The translations under genes were made by a program, and so were the position numbers. This document shows positions 46,241 to 55,113 of a stretch of DNA of 64,000 nt, piece after piece. The notes below the pieces were generated by a model, which ran no database searches, was not told the origin of the DNA, and saw nothing but the letters and a program-made list of their open reading frames with translations. Every line of letters starts with the position of its first letter. The stretch's first letter is position 1. Origin of the DNA: Luteibacter aegosomaticola (GTDB taxonomy: Bacteria > Pseudomonadota > Gammaproteobacteria > Xanthomonadales > Rhodanobacteraceae); the NCBI RefSeq assembly GCF_023078475.1, contig NZ_CP095741.1:1054001-1118000 (forward strand), in the 5' to 3' direction.

Positions 46241-47662
46241 TTATACGGCGAGCAAAACCAGGACGCCAGCGATAGCCAGGGTGATCTGGCTAACGCGATC
46301 GGTCACGGCGAAAACGATGGGATCATCCTGCATCTTGCCGCGATGGGCGACGAGCCATGCTCGTGTTACCCAGTACAGCAGGCACGGACAGGCAAGCCAG
46401 AGGAACTCCGGCTTGCGGTAGAGCGCCATGCTGGCGTTACTGTTGATGTAAAGGGCAAGCACCAGCACGCTGAGGTAGCCACTGGCCACGCCCATGGGCA
46501 GGATCAATGCGAGGTCGCTGGCCACGTAGCCGCGTCCTTTCGCCTTTTCCTTCCCCGACGCTACCAGCGCGCCTAGTTCCACGCACCGTTTCAGGATGGC
46601 GAGGCTGAGGAAGATGAACATAGAAAAGGCGAGCAGCCAGAAGGAGAGTGGGCTGATAATGGCGAACGTGCCGCCAACGATCCGCACGGTGTAGAGGCCG
46701 GCAAGCAACATCACATCAAGGCCGGCGATAGCCTTCGCCTTGAACGAGTAAAGCAAGGTCACGGCAAGGTACGCCGCGAGAACGATGGCGAATGCAGGTG
46801 GCGTGGCCAGGATGGCCAGGACGAATGCGGCCACGGTAAGCACGGGAACGCCCACCAGCCCGTAGACCAGACTAAGCCGCCCTGCGGCGAATGGCCGGTG
46901 CTTCTTGCTGCGGTGCGCGCGGTCGGCATCCAGGTCGAGCAGGTCATTCAGCAGGTACACACCGGAAGCGCAGAAGCTGAAGCAAAAGAACGCCGCGATC
47001 GCGTGGGTCGCGGCAGCCGTGTCAAAAAGGCGATGTGAAGCAAGCCAGGGGATGAACACCAGCGTGTTCTTCAACCATTGGTGCACGCGCAACGCCTTGG
47101 CCCACGTGCGCAACGTGGGGCGCAGGGTAGGCAGCGCTATCGTCGCTTGTGCGACCTTGCCGGCCTGGCCGGCAAGCGTATGCGAGGATGACACCACGAT
47201 GGCCGTGTGCGCATGTTTCCAGACGTCGAGATCGACGCGGTGGTTGCCAGCGTAATCAAAGCCTCGTTCGCCGAAGTGTTCGACCAAGGCCTGGGCCTTT
47301 CGCTTCCCGGCGAGATTGAGCGTGCCATCACTCGCCATCACCGTCGAAAAAATGCCGAGGTGCCCGGCTACCGCTTTGGCGAGGGTCGCGTCCGAAGCCG
47401 TGACGAGGGTGACCTGCCTGCCCTTGCCATGCTCGGCGATCCATTCAGTGAGCGCATGATTGTATGGGAGCAAAGACACGTCGAGGACAACGCGCTTTGC
47501 AATCTCGGCTTTCAGGCGTGCCTTTCCGCGCAACAGCCACGCGATGAAACAGAACGCATAAAGCGGATTGCGGTGCAGGAGTGCAAGTGCCGATTCGACG
47601 AGCAGGTCGGTATGGACAAGTGTCCCGTCGAGATCGATGCATAGGGGACGTGCGGTCTCCAT
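46241..47662 (-). CDS. HAD-UbiA fusion, probable polyprenyl-phosphate phosphoribosyltransferase
   Basis: A 473-residue fusion. Residues 1-180 are a HAD phosphatase (DLDGTLVHTD with Asp10 and Asp12, VTASDATLAKAVAG, and a DYAGNHRVDLDVW loop in place of the usual GDSxxD). Residues 185-473 are a UbiA-type prenyltransferase with about nine helices: LRVHQWLKNTLVFIPWLAS and NDLLDLDADRAHRSKKHRP. The QWxKN signature is that of decaprenyl-phosphate 5-phosphoribose synthase. A natural reading is synthesis of polyprenyl-phosphoryl-phosphoribose followed by removal of the 5-phosphate by the HAD part. The epimerase pair DprE1/DprE2 is not in the window. First gene of the operon. Confidence 0.85.
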   Translation of the reverse strand: METARPLCIDLDGTLVHTDLLVESALALLHRNPLYAFCFIAWLLRGKARLKAEIAKRVVLDVSLLPYNHALTEWIAEHGKGRQVTLVTASDATLAKAVAGHLGIFSTVMASDGTLNLAGKRKAQALVEHFGERGFDYAGNHRVDLDVWKHAHTAIVVSSSHTLAGQAGKVAQATIALPTLRPTLRTWAKALRVHQWLKNTLVFIPWLASHRLFDTAAATHAIAAFFCFSFCASGVYLLNDLLDLDADRAHRSKKHRPFAAGRLSLVYGLVGVPVLTVAAFVLAILATPPAFAIVLAAYLAVTLLYSFKAKAIAGLDVMLLAGLYTVRIVGGTFAIISPLSFWLLAFSMFIFLSLAILKRCVELGALVASGKEKAKGRGYVASDLALILPMGVASGYLSVLVLALYINSNASMALYRKPEFLWLACPCLLYWVTRAWLVAHRGKMQDDPIVFAVTDRVSQITLAIAGVLVLLAV

Positions 47663-47685
47663 GTGATGCCTAGCTCCCCTTCAAT

Positions 47686-47707
47686 AGACGGTCGCTAACG
47701 ACCGTCT
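47686..47707. terminator. Hairpin between etfA and the HAD-UbiA operon
   Basis: AGACGGTCG, loop CTAA, CGACCGTCT: a 9-bp perfect stem in the 60-bp gap after etfA (minus strand). No strong U run, so it may attenuate rather than end transcription. Confidence 0.5.
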
Positions 47708-47722
47708 CGTTCAAAGCCAATA

Positions 47723-48661
47723 TCAAAGTGCGGCTTCCAGCTCTGGCAGGATCTTGAACAGATCCCCTACCAGCCCGATGTCCGCGATTTCAAAGATCGG
47801 CGCCTCGCCGTCCTTGTTGATTGCAACGATGGTGCCTGCATCCTTGATGCCGGTCAGATGCTGGATGGCGCCCGAGATCCCCACGGCGATGTACAGCTCC
47901 GGCGCAATGATCTTGCCGGTCTGGCCGACCTGCATCTCGTTCGGGACATAGCCAGCATCGACGGCGGCACGCGATGCACCGACACCGGCGCCGATCTTGT
48001 CGGCAAAGCGGTAGATGACCTCGAAGTTCTCCTTCGAGCCGACGCCGCGGCCGCCGGACACGACCTTGGCGGCGCCCTGGAGATCCGGGCGATCGCTCTT
48101 GCCCTGCTGCAGGTTCACGAAGCGGGTGTGCGAGGGCAGGGTGACGTCGAGCGAGAGTGCTTCGACCGGCGCATTGCCGTTGCTCGCCGCCGCGGACCAG
48201 GAAGCGGTACGAATCGTGGCAACGACGATCGAGCCTGCATCCACTTCGACCGTGACGATGGCATTGCCGGCGTAGATCGGGCGCTTGAAGCTGTGCGGAC
48301 CTTCCACGGTCATGACGTCGCTGACCTGTGACACACCCAGGAGGGCGGCGACGCGCGGGGCGAGGTCCTTGCCGAAGGTGGTCGAGGGGGCGAAGACGTG
48401 CGAGTAGCCTGCGGCGGCCTTGGCCACCTGCGGCGCCAGGATGGCAGCCAGGGCGTGCGCGTTCTCCGGGCGAGCAACGGCCAGCACCTTGCTGACACCG
48501 TCGATCTTCGCGGCTTCGGCGGCGATGGCGTCCGGGGCATCGGACAGGACGATGACGTCGATGGCATCCGCCTTCACGGCAGCGGCGGCGCTCACGGCAC
48601 GGGCGGTCGCGGCGTTGAGCTTGCCGTCGAGGTGCTCGGCGATAACGAGGATCTTGCTCAT
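47723..48661 (-). CDS. etfA: Electron transfer flavoprotein, alpha subunit
   Basis: FAD-binding subunit of ETF, which takes electrons from acyl-CoA and other dehydrogenases to ETF-ubiquinone oxidoreductase. The 312-residue protein ends with the ETF-alpha FAD domain: [55 protein letters not shown]. Lies 24 bp after etfB in one operon. It is the downstream border of the polysaccharide locus that starts after the cystathionine gamma-lyase gene, as in Xanthomonas. Confidence 0.96.
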   Translation of the reverse strand: MSKILVIAEHLDGKLNAATARAVSAAAAVKADAIDVIVLSDAPDAIAAEAAKIDGVSKVLAVARPENAHALAAILAPQVAKAAAGYSHVFAPSTTFGKDLAPRVAALLGVSQVSDVMTVEGPHSFKRPIYAGNAIVTVEVDAGSIVVATIRTASWSAAASNGNAPVEALSLDVTLPSHTRFVNLQQGKSDRPDLQGAAKVVSGGRGVGSKENFEVIYRFADKIGAGVGASRAAVDAGYVPNEMQVGQTGKIIAPELYIAVGISGAIQHLTGIKDAGTIVAINKDGEAPIFEIADIGLVGDLFKILPELEAAL

Positions 48662-48685
48662 GTTAAGTGCTCCTGTGCGGCTGCC

Positions 48686-49432
48686 TTACAGCAGGCCCTT
48701 CTGCTTGAGGGCCGCGACCAGTTCAGCGGCATCGTTGACCATCACGCCCTTGCTGCGCTTTGCCGGCGCGGCGAAATGGGTGGTCTTCACGTGATCAGCG
48801 GCATCGACGCCCAGCGCCCCCAGTTCGATCACATCGATGGGTTTGGACTTGGCCTTCATGATGTCCGGCAGCTTGATGAAGCGCGGCTCGTTGAGGCGCA
48901 GGTCGGTCGTGATGACGGCCGGCAGGTCGGCTTCGATCGTTTCCAGGCCGGCATCGACCTCGCGGGTGACCGTGGCCTTGCCGTCTGCGATCTCGACCTT
49001 GCTGGCGAAGGTGGCCTGCGGGCGATCCCACAGGGCAGCCAGCATCTGGCCGGTCTGGTTTGCGTCGTCGTCGATGGCCTGCTTGCCCAGGATCACCAGG
49101 CCCGGCTGTTCTTTTTCGACCAGCTTGAGGAACGTGCGCGCCGCGGTGAGCGGCGAGACCGCATCGGCGGTCTGCACGTGGATCGCGCGGTTGGCGCCCA
49201 TGGCCAGGCCATTGCGCAGGTGGGCAGTGAGATCCGCCGGGCCGATGCCGACCACGATGACCTCTTCCGCCACGCCCTTCTCGCGCAGGCGCAGAGCCTC
49301 CTCGAGGGCGATATCGTCGAAGGGGTTGGCGGAGAGCTTGACGCCGTCGGTGACGACGCCCGTGCCGTCCGGCTTCACCTGGATGCGGACGTTATAGTCC
49401 ACGACGCGCTTGTAGCCGACCAGAATCTTCAT
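48686..49432 (-). CDS. etfB: Electron transfer flavoprotein, beta subunit
   Basis: AMP-binding subunit of ETF, 248 residues, with the ETF-beta start MKILVGYKRVVDYNVRI, LSANPFDDIALEEALRL and LVILGKQAIDDDANQTGQMLA (recognition loop region). First gene of the etfBA operon. Its redox partner ETF-QO is 13 kb away on the same strand, separated by an autotransporter and glycosyltransferases. Confidence 0.96.
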   Translation of the reverse strand: MKILVGYKRVVDYNVRIQVKPDGTGVVTDGVKLSANPFDDIALEEALRLREKGVAEEVIVVGIGPADLTAHLRNGLAMGANRAIHVQTADAVSPLTAARTFLKLVEKEQPGLVILGKQAIDDDANQTGQMLAALWDRPQATFASKVEIADGKATVTREVDAGLETIEADLPAVITTDLRLNEPRFIKLPDIMKAKSKPIDVIELGALGVDAADHVKTTHFAAPAKRSKGVMVNDAAELVAALKQKGLL

Positions 49433-49538
49433 TCAGGGGTTCCTGTTCGATGGGCAGCCGGTATCAAGCGGCATGCTCCGGGATGACCCCCTATTCTAAC
49501 CAAACTGTCCGTGGGCGCATGGTGCGCCGCGGGGACAA

Positions 49539-49564
49539 GGCCGGCCCGTTCAGCAGGGCCGGCC
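49539..49564. terminator. GC-rich hairpin after the autotransporter gene
   Basis: GGCCGGCCC, 8-base loop, GGGCCGGCC, just 8 bases beyond the autotransporter stop (minus strand). Followed on that strand by only TTG, so a weak intrinsic terminator at best. Confidence 0.6.
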
Positions 49565-49571
49565 CGTTTGC

Positions 49572-52500
49572 TTAAAGCTGGACCGTAAGCTGGATACGTC
49601 CGCCCTGTTCCCTGGCGTGGCTGGCGAAAAGGCCGGTGTAACTCGCGCCCAACGAGCTCCGGGCGGACAGCGCCACGTCTAGCCCCGCCTCGATCGCGGC
49701 GGCCTGCCGTGCTATCGGTGTACCCAGGACGGTGAACTCACCGCTCGCTCCAGCGAATCGCTGGACCGACTCCGTATCCGTATCGCCCGAAGTACCCTGC
49801 CACGCGATGCTCCCATGAACTTGGGTACGACCCGACGCCCCCAGAGCAATGGCGTGGTGGAGGCCAAGGCTGAGGCTGTTCACGGTGCTAGCGCGTCCAG
49901 CGATGTCGAGCGCTCCCGTGGCGTTCCCCTCGGATGCCCGGTCTGTATCAAGACGCACGCGACTCACCGTTGCAAATGGCTCGAGCCATTGGCGTGGGCC
50001 AAGATCGATGTGGTAACCCGCCTCCACGAATGCCTGGGTCACGTTTGCATCGAATTTGCTCGTCAGGCGCGATGGGGTGGTGTCGATCTCGACGTGGCGG
50101 GTCGTGTCTACGTCTAGCCCGGAGTAGGTAACGGCGCCGCGTACCCGCCAATGGTCTAGGAGGGTATCCCCGTAAATGCCGACATCGGTGCGGGTCTGCT
50201 GCGACGATGACGCCAGGCTTCGGATCCGTGCATTCCCTTGTTCGCGGCCGATCACGGCGCCTAAGTGACTATCTTCGAGGGCCAGGTCGGCACCGACGAT
50301 CAGCCCGGTCGCGCTACTCGTGAGGTGCGGGGAGGTACCGCGTGACTCTGAACGGTCCAATCCGTAAGCGCTTGTCCATGTGGTGACATCTTGGCGTGCC
50401 ACCGCGCGGCCGCCCGAGCTGATGTCGTCGAAGCCCATCATGTGGCGATCGATCGAGGATCGGAGTGCCCGGCTGTCATTGATGATCGCGGAGCGGGTAT
50501 CCGCAAACTGGGTGCCTGATAGTTCCGAGACGGCCTTTTGGGCCGCCGCGGCGTCCTTTTGCAGTACCGCTGTGGCGACAGGATTCGTCAGGGCGAGCGC
50601 GTCAATAGCGTTCGCGGTAGCGCGTTCGTCGTGGGTAGTTGCCACGGAAGCCAGGGCGACGTCATTTCGCTTAAGGTCAACGATTACATTGTGGGAATCG
50701 TACGTCACGTCGGGCGTCAGGAAATGAAGCGAGGTGCCATTGACCACGATGCCGTCGAACTGGCCTGTAACGCCCTGCTCGGCCGAAAGTGCTGCAAACT
50801 CGGCGCCAATAGGCACGGCTGTTGCGCTGGCAATGGCAAGCATGGTCCCGCTGGCGATGGTCATCCGGCCTGATGCACGGACGCCATCCTCCGCTGAGTC
50901 AATACGAACGGTAGCGCCCGTCTGCAAATCGACGTTCCCGCCGACCCGCAGCGCTCCGGTTTCAGCGGCATTGCCGCTTACGAGGGTGCCACCCGTTTGC
51001 ACGGCAAGGTTGCCGCCGATCGATCCGGTGCCGCGTACCGCGGCACCGGATCCAACCACGGCGTCGCCGGTGATCGATCCCTGGCCATTCACGCCGATGA
51101 CCAGACTGCCACCAAGCACCCTGGTGGGTCCTGTGTAGGTATTGATTCCCGTCAGTACCGTCGTTCCGGCGCCGATCTGCTCGACACCTCCGGTACCGGA
51201 AATGTTGTTGGCCAAGGTCATGGTGTCGGCACGGTTGACCCTTAGCAGGCCGTTGTCGACGACGTTGCCGTTGCCCAGTGAGCCTGTCGAGCCCCCGGTT
51301 CCCAACTGTAGGGTGCCTTCCAGCAGGGTCGTTGAAAACTCGTTGTCGCCCGCGAGTACGGCCGAGCCGGTGACATGCAGGTACTCGAAGTTACGTGCAC
51401 TATCGAACGTTCCGCCGCGGAGCCAGAGTGTGTCGTACCCATCGCCGCCGTCTACCAGACCCTTGATGGACGATCCCTGGTCGATCACCAGTGTGTCGTT
51501 GCCTTCGGCGAAGTGCACGGCGTAGTTCGTGCCGGAGATCACGCCGGAATTGATCAGTGTTGCAGTGCTCCCGGCACCGTACCAGACGGCTTCGTTATCG
51601 GACGTGATCGTACCGGAGTTGGTCAACGTGCTATTGCCGATAAAAGCGATTCCGGCGTTGCCTCCGTCAATACGACCCTCATTCGTGATCTCGAACGTGT
51701 TGAACGCGGTAATGCCATCGCGAATGCCGGTGATAACGCCCGATGCGTGGTTGTAGATCTTGCCGCCCACCGTAATGACGATTCCCTCGGAAATGTTGGC
51801 ATTACCGGTGGAGTCGTAGCCTGCGGCGCCGGTACCCTGGATCAGCCCCCAGTTCTCGACTTCGCCGTAATAATCGATGTCGACGCCATCACCATCACCT
51901 GTGCCGGAGCCGTCGTAAGCACCGGTAATGGTTCCATAATTGACGACCTTCCCATTGCCATCGGAACCAACGCCTGAACCATTGCGGCCGATGATGGTTG
52001 CGCCGGCCGCGTTGTACACGTCAACGTTGGTATCTGAGGTGATGCCATGTCGCTGGCCCGAGATCAGGCCGCCAGCCAGATTCACCACAGTACCTGCGTG
52101 TGCCTGGAAATCGATGCCATCATTCTTCTCGCCCGCGTTGCCGTTGGCGTAGATGGTGCCTGCATTATTGATGACGGCACCTTCGCCGGGGCGGATGGCA
52201 TCCGCGTCGGCCGAACGAATCACCCCGCCCGAGAGGTTGTTGATCGTAATGCTGGCGCTGGACGTACCGTTGCCGTAGAACGCATCGAAATCCAATGCCT
52301 GGCCATCGACCGTCGATTGGACGGTGCCGGCGTTATTGACGACCACCGTGCCCTCGGTGAAGTCGGTGTTGATACGGAAAGCGTCATTCTGCGCTTCGAT
52401 CGTGGCGCCGGCGAGGTTGTTCAAGATCAGATAGCGCGTGGCTGTGCCATCGCCACTCGCATTGAAGGCCCGGCCATCATCCTCTGTGGAGCGGATAACC

Positions 52501-52736
52501 CCCGCGTTGTCGATGACAAGCGCTGTCGACGGGTTTTTCCATTTGATGACGGTGTCATCAGCCTCCCACACCGCGTCGGCGTCGACGACCACGTGATCGG
52601 TGCCCCCGACGCTTAAGGGCGTCGTATTTCCGGAGGTTGCCGTAATGGTCGTGTCCACGGCCATGGCCGGCGAAGCGAAAGCAAAAGAAACGGCGGACGC
52701 CAGTAGCGTCCACCGAAGGTTGTTCAAAACCATCAT
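49572..52736 (-). CDS. Type Va autotransporter with beta-helix passenger
   Basis: A 1054-residue self-exporting surface protein. Signal peptide residues 1-26 (ASPAMA cleaved before VD). The passenger (27 to about 780) is a repetitive Asn/Gly-rich beta-helix with many VxNxGxI turns such as VINNAGTIYANGN, and a passenger-associated transport repeat (GAGTTVLTGINTYTGPTRV). The C-terminal ~265 residues form the 12-strand autotransporter barrel, ending QLTVQL. No catalytic motif (serine protease or lipase) is visible, so an adhesin-like role is likely. The ATG pair at 52736/52733 has AGGGGA eight bases ahead. Flanked by etfB and a polysaccharide block. Confidence 0.92.
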   Translation of the reverse strand: MMVLNNLRWTLLASAVSFAFASPAMAVDTTITATSGNTTPLSVGGTDHVVVDADAVWEADDTVIKWKNPSTALVIDNAGVIRSTEDDGRAFNASGDGTATRYLILNNLAGATIEAQNDAFRINTDFTEGTVVVNNAGTVQSTVDGQALDFDAFYGNGTSSASITINNLSGGVIRSADADAIRPGEGAVINNAGTIYANGNAGEKNDGIDFQAHAGTVVNLAGGLISGQRHGITSDTNVDVYNAAGATIIGRNGSGVGSDGNGKVVNYGTITGAYDGSGTGDGDGVDIDYYGEVENWGLIQGTGAAGYDSTGNANISEGIVITVGGKIYNHASGVITGIRDGITAFNTFEITNEGRIDGGNAGIAFIGNSTLTNSGTITSDNEAVWYGAGSTATLINSGVISGTNYAVHFAEGNDTLVIDQGSSIKGLVDGGDGYDTLWLRGGTFDSARNFEYLHVTGSAVLAGDNEFSTTLLEGTLQLGTGGSTGSLGNGNVVDNGLLRVNRADTMTLANNISGTGGVEQIGAGTTVLTGINTYTGPTRVLGGSLVIGVNGQGSITGDAVVGSGAAVRGTGSIGGNLAVQTGGTLVSGNAAETGALRVGGNVDLQTGATVRIDSAEDGVRASGRMTIASGTMLAIASATAVPIGAEFAALSAEQGVTGQFDGIVVNGTSLHFLTPDVTYDSHNVIVDLKRNDVALASVATTHDERATANAIDALALTNPVATAVLQKDAAAAQKAVSELSGTQFADTRSAIINDSRALRSSIDRHMMGFDDISSGGRAVARQDVTTWTSAYGLDRSESRGTSPHLTSSATGLIVGADLALEDSHLGAVIGREQGNARIRSLASSSQQTRTDVGIYGDTLLDHWRVRGAVTYSGLDVDTTRHVEIDTTPSRLTSKFDANVTQAFVEAGYHIDLGPRQWLEPFATVSRVRLDTDRASEGNATGALDIAGRASTVNSLSLGLHHAIALGASGRTQVHGSIAWQGTSGDTDTESVQRFAGASGEFTVLGTPIARQAAAIEAGLDVALSARSSLGASYTGLFASHAREQGGRIQLTVQL

Positions 52737-52791
52737 CCGTGTTGTCCCCTGTGATGCACTTCACAACTTTAGAGTTGCGCAAATGCAGTGC

Positions 52792-52831
52792 GCTAAGCCC
52801 AAGCTAAGCATTCACTAAGCATTCACTAAGC
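52792..52831. repeat. Short tandem direct repeats upstream of the autotransporter
   Basis: CTAAGCATTCA occurs twice head to tail (52804-52814, 52815-52825) followed by a partial third CTAAGCA, with a weaker CTAAGC at 52792. The 11-base period is close to one DNA turn, so repeated binding on one face is possible. It lies 55-95 bp upstream of the start, in the only AT-rich patch nearby, a likely promoter/operator zone. Confidence 0.6.
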
Positions 52832-52956
52832 ATAAAGCAAACATGACAGTTTTACGACAATCACGAGAATGTTATGAAAAACAGTGAGTTATATGTACGC
52901 GACGACCGTCCGTCGCGAGCGAGACGGCTTAGGTCACGTCCAAGAGCGTGTGACGG

Positions 52957-53901
52957 CTATTTCTTCCAGCGTTCGATCCGCTGAAGGCGGACCTCGATGC
53001 GCTCGAGTAGCTTGCGGTTAGTCGCGATCAGGTCGCCGATCAGGCCCATCATTGTCAGCAACAGGCCGACGATGATGCAAAGGGCGCTGAAGATCACCGA
53101 CTGGACATGGCCCTCGCCGGATTCGGTGACATAGAAGAACAGGAAGCGGATGCCTGCGATGAAGCCCGCCGCCAGGAACACGCCGCCGATCCAGCTGAAG
53201 AAAGCGAGCGGTCGGTAGACCACGAACATGCGCAGGATGGTCAGCAGAGAGCGCTTCACGTAGCTCGAGATACTCTTGACCAGGCGCGAGGGGCGCAGGT
53301 CGGCATTGGTCCGGACCGGTACCGAAAGAACACGCATGTTGCTCTGGCCGGCTTGGATGATCGTCTCCAGCGTGTACGTGTAACCGTTGAAGCAATGCAG
53401 ACGCATGGCTGCTTCGCGGGAAATGGCGCGGAAGCCGCTGGGTGCGTCGGCCACGTCGGTCTGGCTGGCAACACGGACTGCCCAGCTGCCAAGCCGTTGA
53501 AGCTGCTTTTTGATCCAGGAGAAGTGTTCAGTCTCGGCGATCGGACGGGCGCCGATCACGATCTCAGCCTCACTCGCGAGGATAGGGGTCGTGATCGTGG
53601 CGATGTCCCCACCGAAGTATTGGTTGTCGGCATCGGTGTTGACGATGACATCCGCTCCCAGAAGCAGGGAAGTCTCGATGCCAGTCATGAAGGCTTCGGC
53701 CAAGCCTCGGTTTACCGGATGGCGGACGATATGGTCCACCCCCAACTTGCGGGCGATCATGGCGGTATCGTCAGTCGACCCGTCATCGATGATGAGCCAT
53801 TCCACGCTGTCGAACCCCTCTACCGCGCGCGGCAGATCACTCAAGGCAATGCCGAGGGTCTCGGCTTCGTTTAGGCAGGGGATCTGAATGATCAGTTTCA
53901 A
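52957..53901 (-). CDS. GT2 polyprenyl-phosphate glycosyltransferase, GtrB/DPM1-like
   Basis: A 314-residue inverting GT-A enzyme: IQIPCLNEAETLGIALSDL, DDGSTDDTA, the DxD-type NTDADNQYFG, and the acceptor region DAPSGFRAISREAA. Two C-terminal helices (about 228-257 and 268-292) anchor it, as in GtrB or ArnC. Expected to load a hexose onto undecaprenyl phosphate for periplasmic glycosylation. It is transcribed away from the GT4 gene at 54 kb; a GtrA-like flippase gene lies at 24.7 kb. Confidence 0.9.
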   Translation of the reverse strand: MKLIIQIPCLNEAETLGIALSDLPRAVEGFDSVEWLIIDDGSTDDTAMIARKLGVDHIVRHPVNRGLAEAFMTGIETSLLLGADVIVNTDADNQYFGGDIATITTPILASEAEIVIGARPIAETEHFSWIKKQLQRLGSWAVRVASQTDVADAPSGFRAISREAAMRLHCFNGYTYTLETIIQAGQSNMRVLSVPVRTNADLRPSRLVKSISSYVKRSLLTILRMFVVYRPLAFFSWIGGVFLAAGFIAGIRFLFFYVTESGEGHVQSVIFSALCIIVGLLLTMMGLIGDLIATNRKLLERIEVRLQRIERWKK

Positions 53902-54039
53902 GGTCCATACTCCTCGTGACGGGCGCCCCTCGGCTCGGCCACGCTATCCGGTGTGTAAAATCCCGGGTCCGAAAATAACAAACATGACTATATTAGATTG
54001 GCGCAGGGGATTGTCATCCTGTTGTCGTACGGAGAAGGC

Positions 54040-55113
54040 ATGCGGCGTGTACTTTTTATCTCGCGGAAGTGGCCCCCTGCTATTGGAGGCATGGAGACCT
54101 ATGCCCTCAAACTCTGCGAAGGTCTCGCGCCACGCTGCTCTCTTCTAACGCGCGTATTGCCGGGCCGTGCACACGGGGTGCCGCCAACGCTATTTCGCCT
54201 TACGATTTTTCTCATTGGATCGATCGGCTTCCTTTTCCGGCGCCGCGCCGACGTCGTGCATGTCGGCGATCTGGTGCTTTGGCCGCTTGCGCTCGCGGCA
54301 CGCTGGTTCCGCAGTGCGCCTCGCGTGGCTATTACCGCCTATGGCCTGGACGTGATCTATGGTCAGCGCAAGGGTCTGCTGCCGAGGATCTACGCCACGT
54401 ACCTTGCCCTCGGCGTCCGTCTGATCGGCCAGCGCGTGCGCATTATTGCCATCTCCCAAGAGACGGCGCGTTTGTGCCGGGACGCCGGCTTCGCCGATGT
54501 CGTCGTTGTCACCCTGGGCGTTGATTTGCCGACGTCCGCGCCTCCGCCCGATGAAGCGCCCGGCCCATTCATTCTTTTCGTTGGCCGTCTGGTGCGTCGG
54601 AAAGGGGCGGCATGGTTCATTCGCGAGGTACTCCCGCTGCTGCCCGATGCCATGGGTCTGTTGGTAGTGGGAAAGGATTGGGATCCGGATGAGGTGGCTG
54701 CGCTGCGGGAAAGTTCGCGGGTGGACTACCGCGAAGTCGTAAGTTCGGCCGAACTATTCGCCTTGCGTCGTTCGGCAACGGTTGTCGTGATGCCTAACAT
54801 CCCTTCGGGAGGTACGGACGTCGAAGGGTTCGGCCTGACCGCCGTGGAAGCGGGTGCGGATGGGGGCGTCCTCCTCGCCAGTGGTATCGAAGGCATCGTG
54901 GATGCGGTGATCGATGGCACGACGGGTTTCCTGTTGCCAGCAGGTGATGCGAGTGCCTGGGTGGGCAAGATCCTGGAGGTCGCAGCCTGGGAGCTGACAC
55001 GCAGGGCACGGTTCATCGCATCCTGTCAGGCGGCGATCGGCGACCACTATGCGTGGCCAGTCGTCGCCGAACGGACGTTGGCGGCTTACGAGTCAACGCG
55101 GGCGGTCGCTTGA
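54040..55113 (+). CDS. GT4 family glycosyltransferase
   Basis: A 357-residue GT-B enzyme with the N-terminal FISRKWPPAIGGMETYALKL and the donor-side region FILFVGRLVRRKGAAWFI and TDVEGFGLTAVEAGADGG (EX7E, first Glu in VEGFG). The ATG at 54040 follows GGAG by five bases; an earlier in-frame start would add 14 residues without support. First gene of a plus-strand operon with the flippase-like gene, sharing overlapping stop and start. Confidence 0.88.
   Translation: MRRVLFISRKWPPAIGGMETYALKLCEGLAPRCSLLTRVLPGRAHGVPPTLFRLTIFLIGSIGFLFRRRADVVHVGDLVLWPLALAARWFRSAPRVAITAYGLDVIYGQRKGLLPRIYATYLALGVRLIGQRVRIIAISQETARLCRDAGFADVVVVTLGVDLPTSAPPPDEAPGPFILFVGRLVRRKGAAWFIREVLPLLPDAMGLLVVGKDWDPDEVAALRESSRVDYREVVSSAELFALRRSATVVVMPNIPSGGTDVEGFGLTAVEAGADGGVLLASGIEGIVDAVIDGTTGFLLPAGDASAWVGKILEVAAWELTRRARFIASCQAAIGDHYAWPVVAERTLAAYESTRAVA

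Noticed and set aside
52792..52831. CRISPR array
   Set aside because: Units are only 11 bp, directly adjacent with no spacers, and no cas genes are present.
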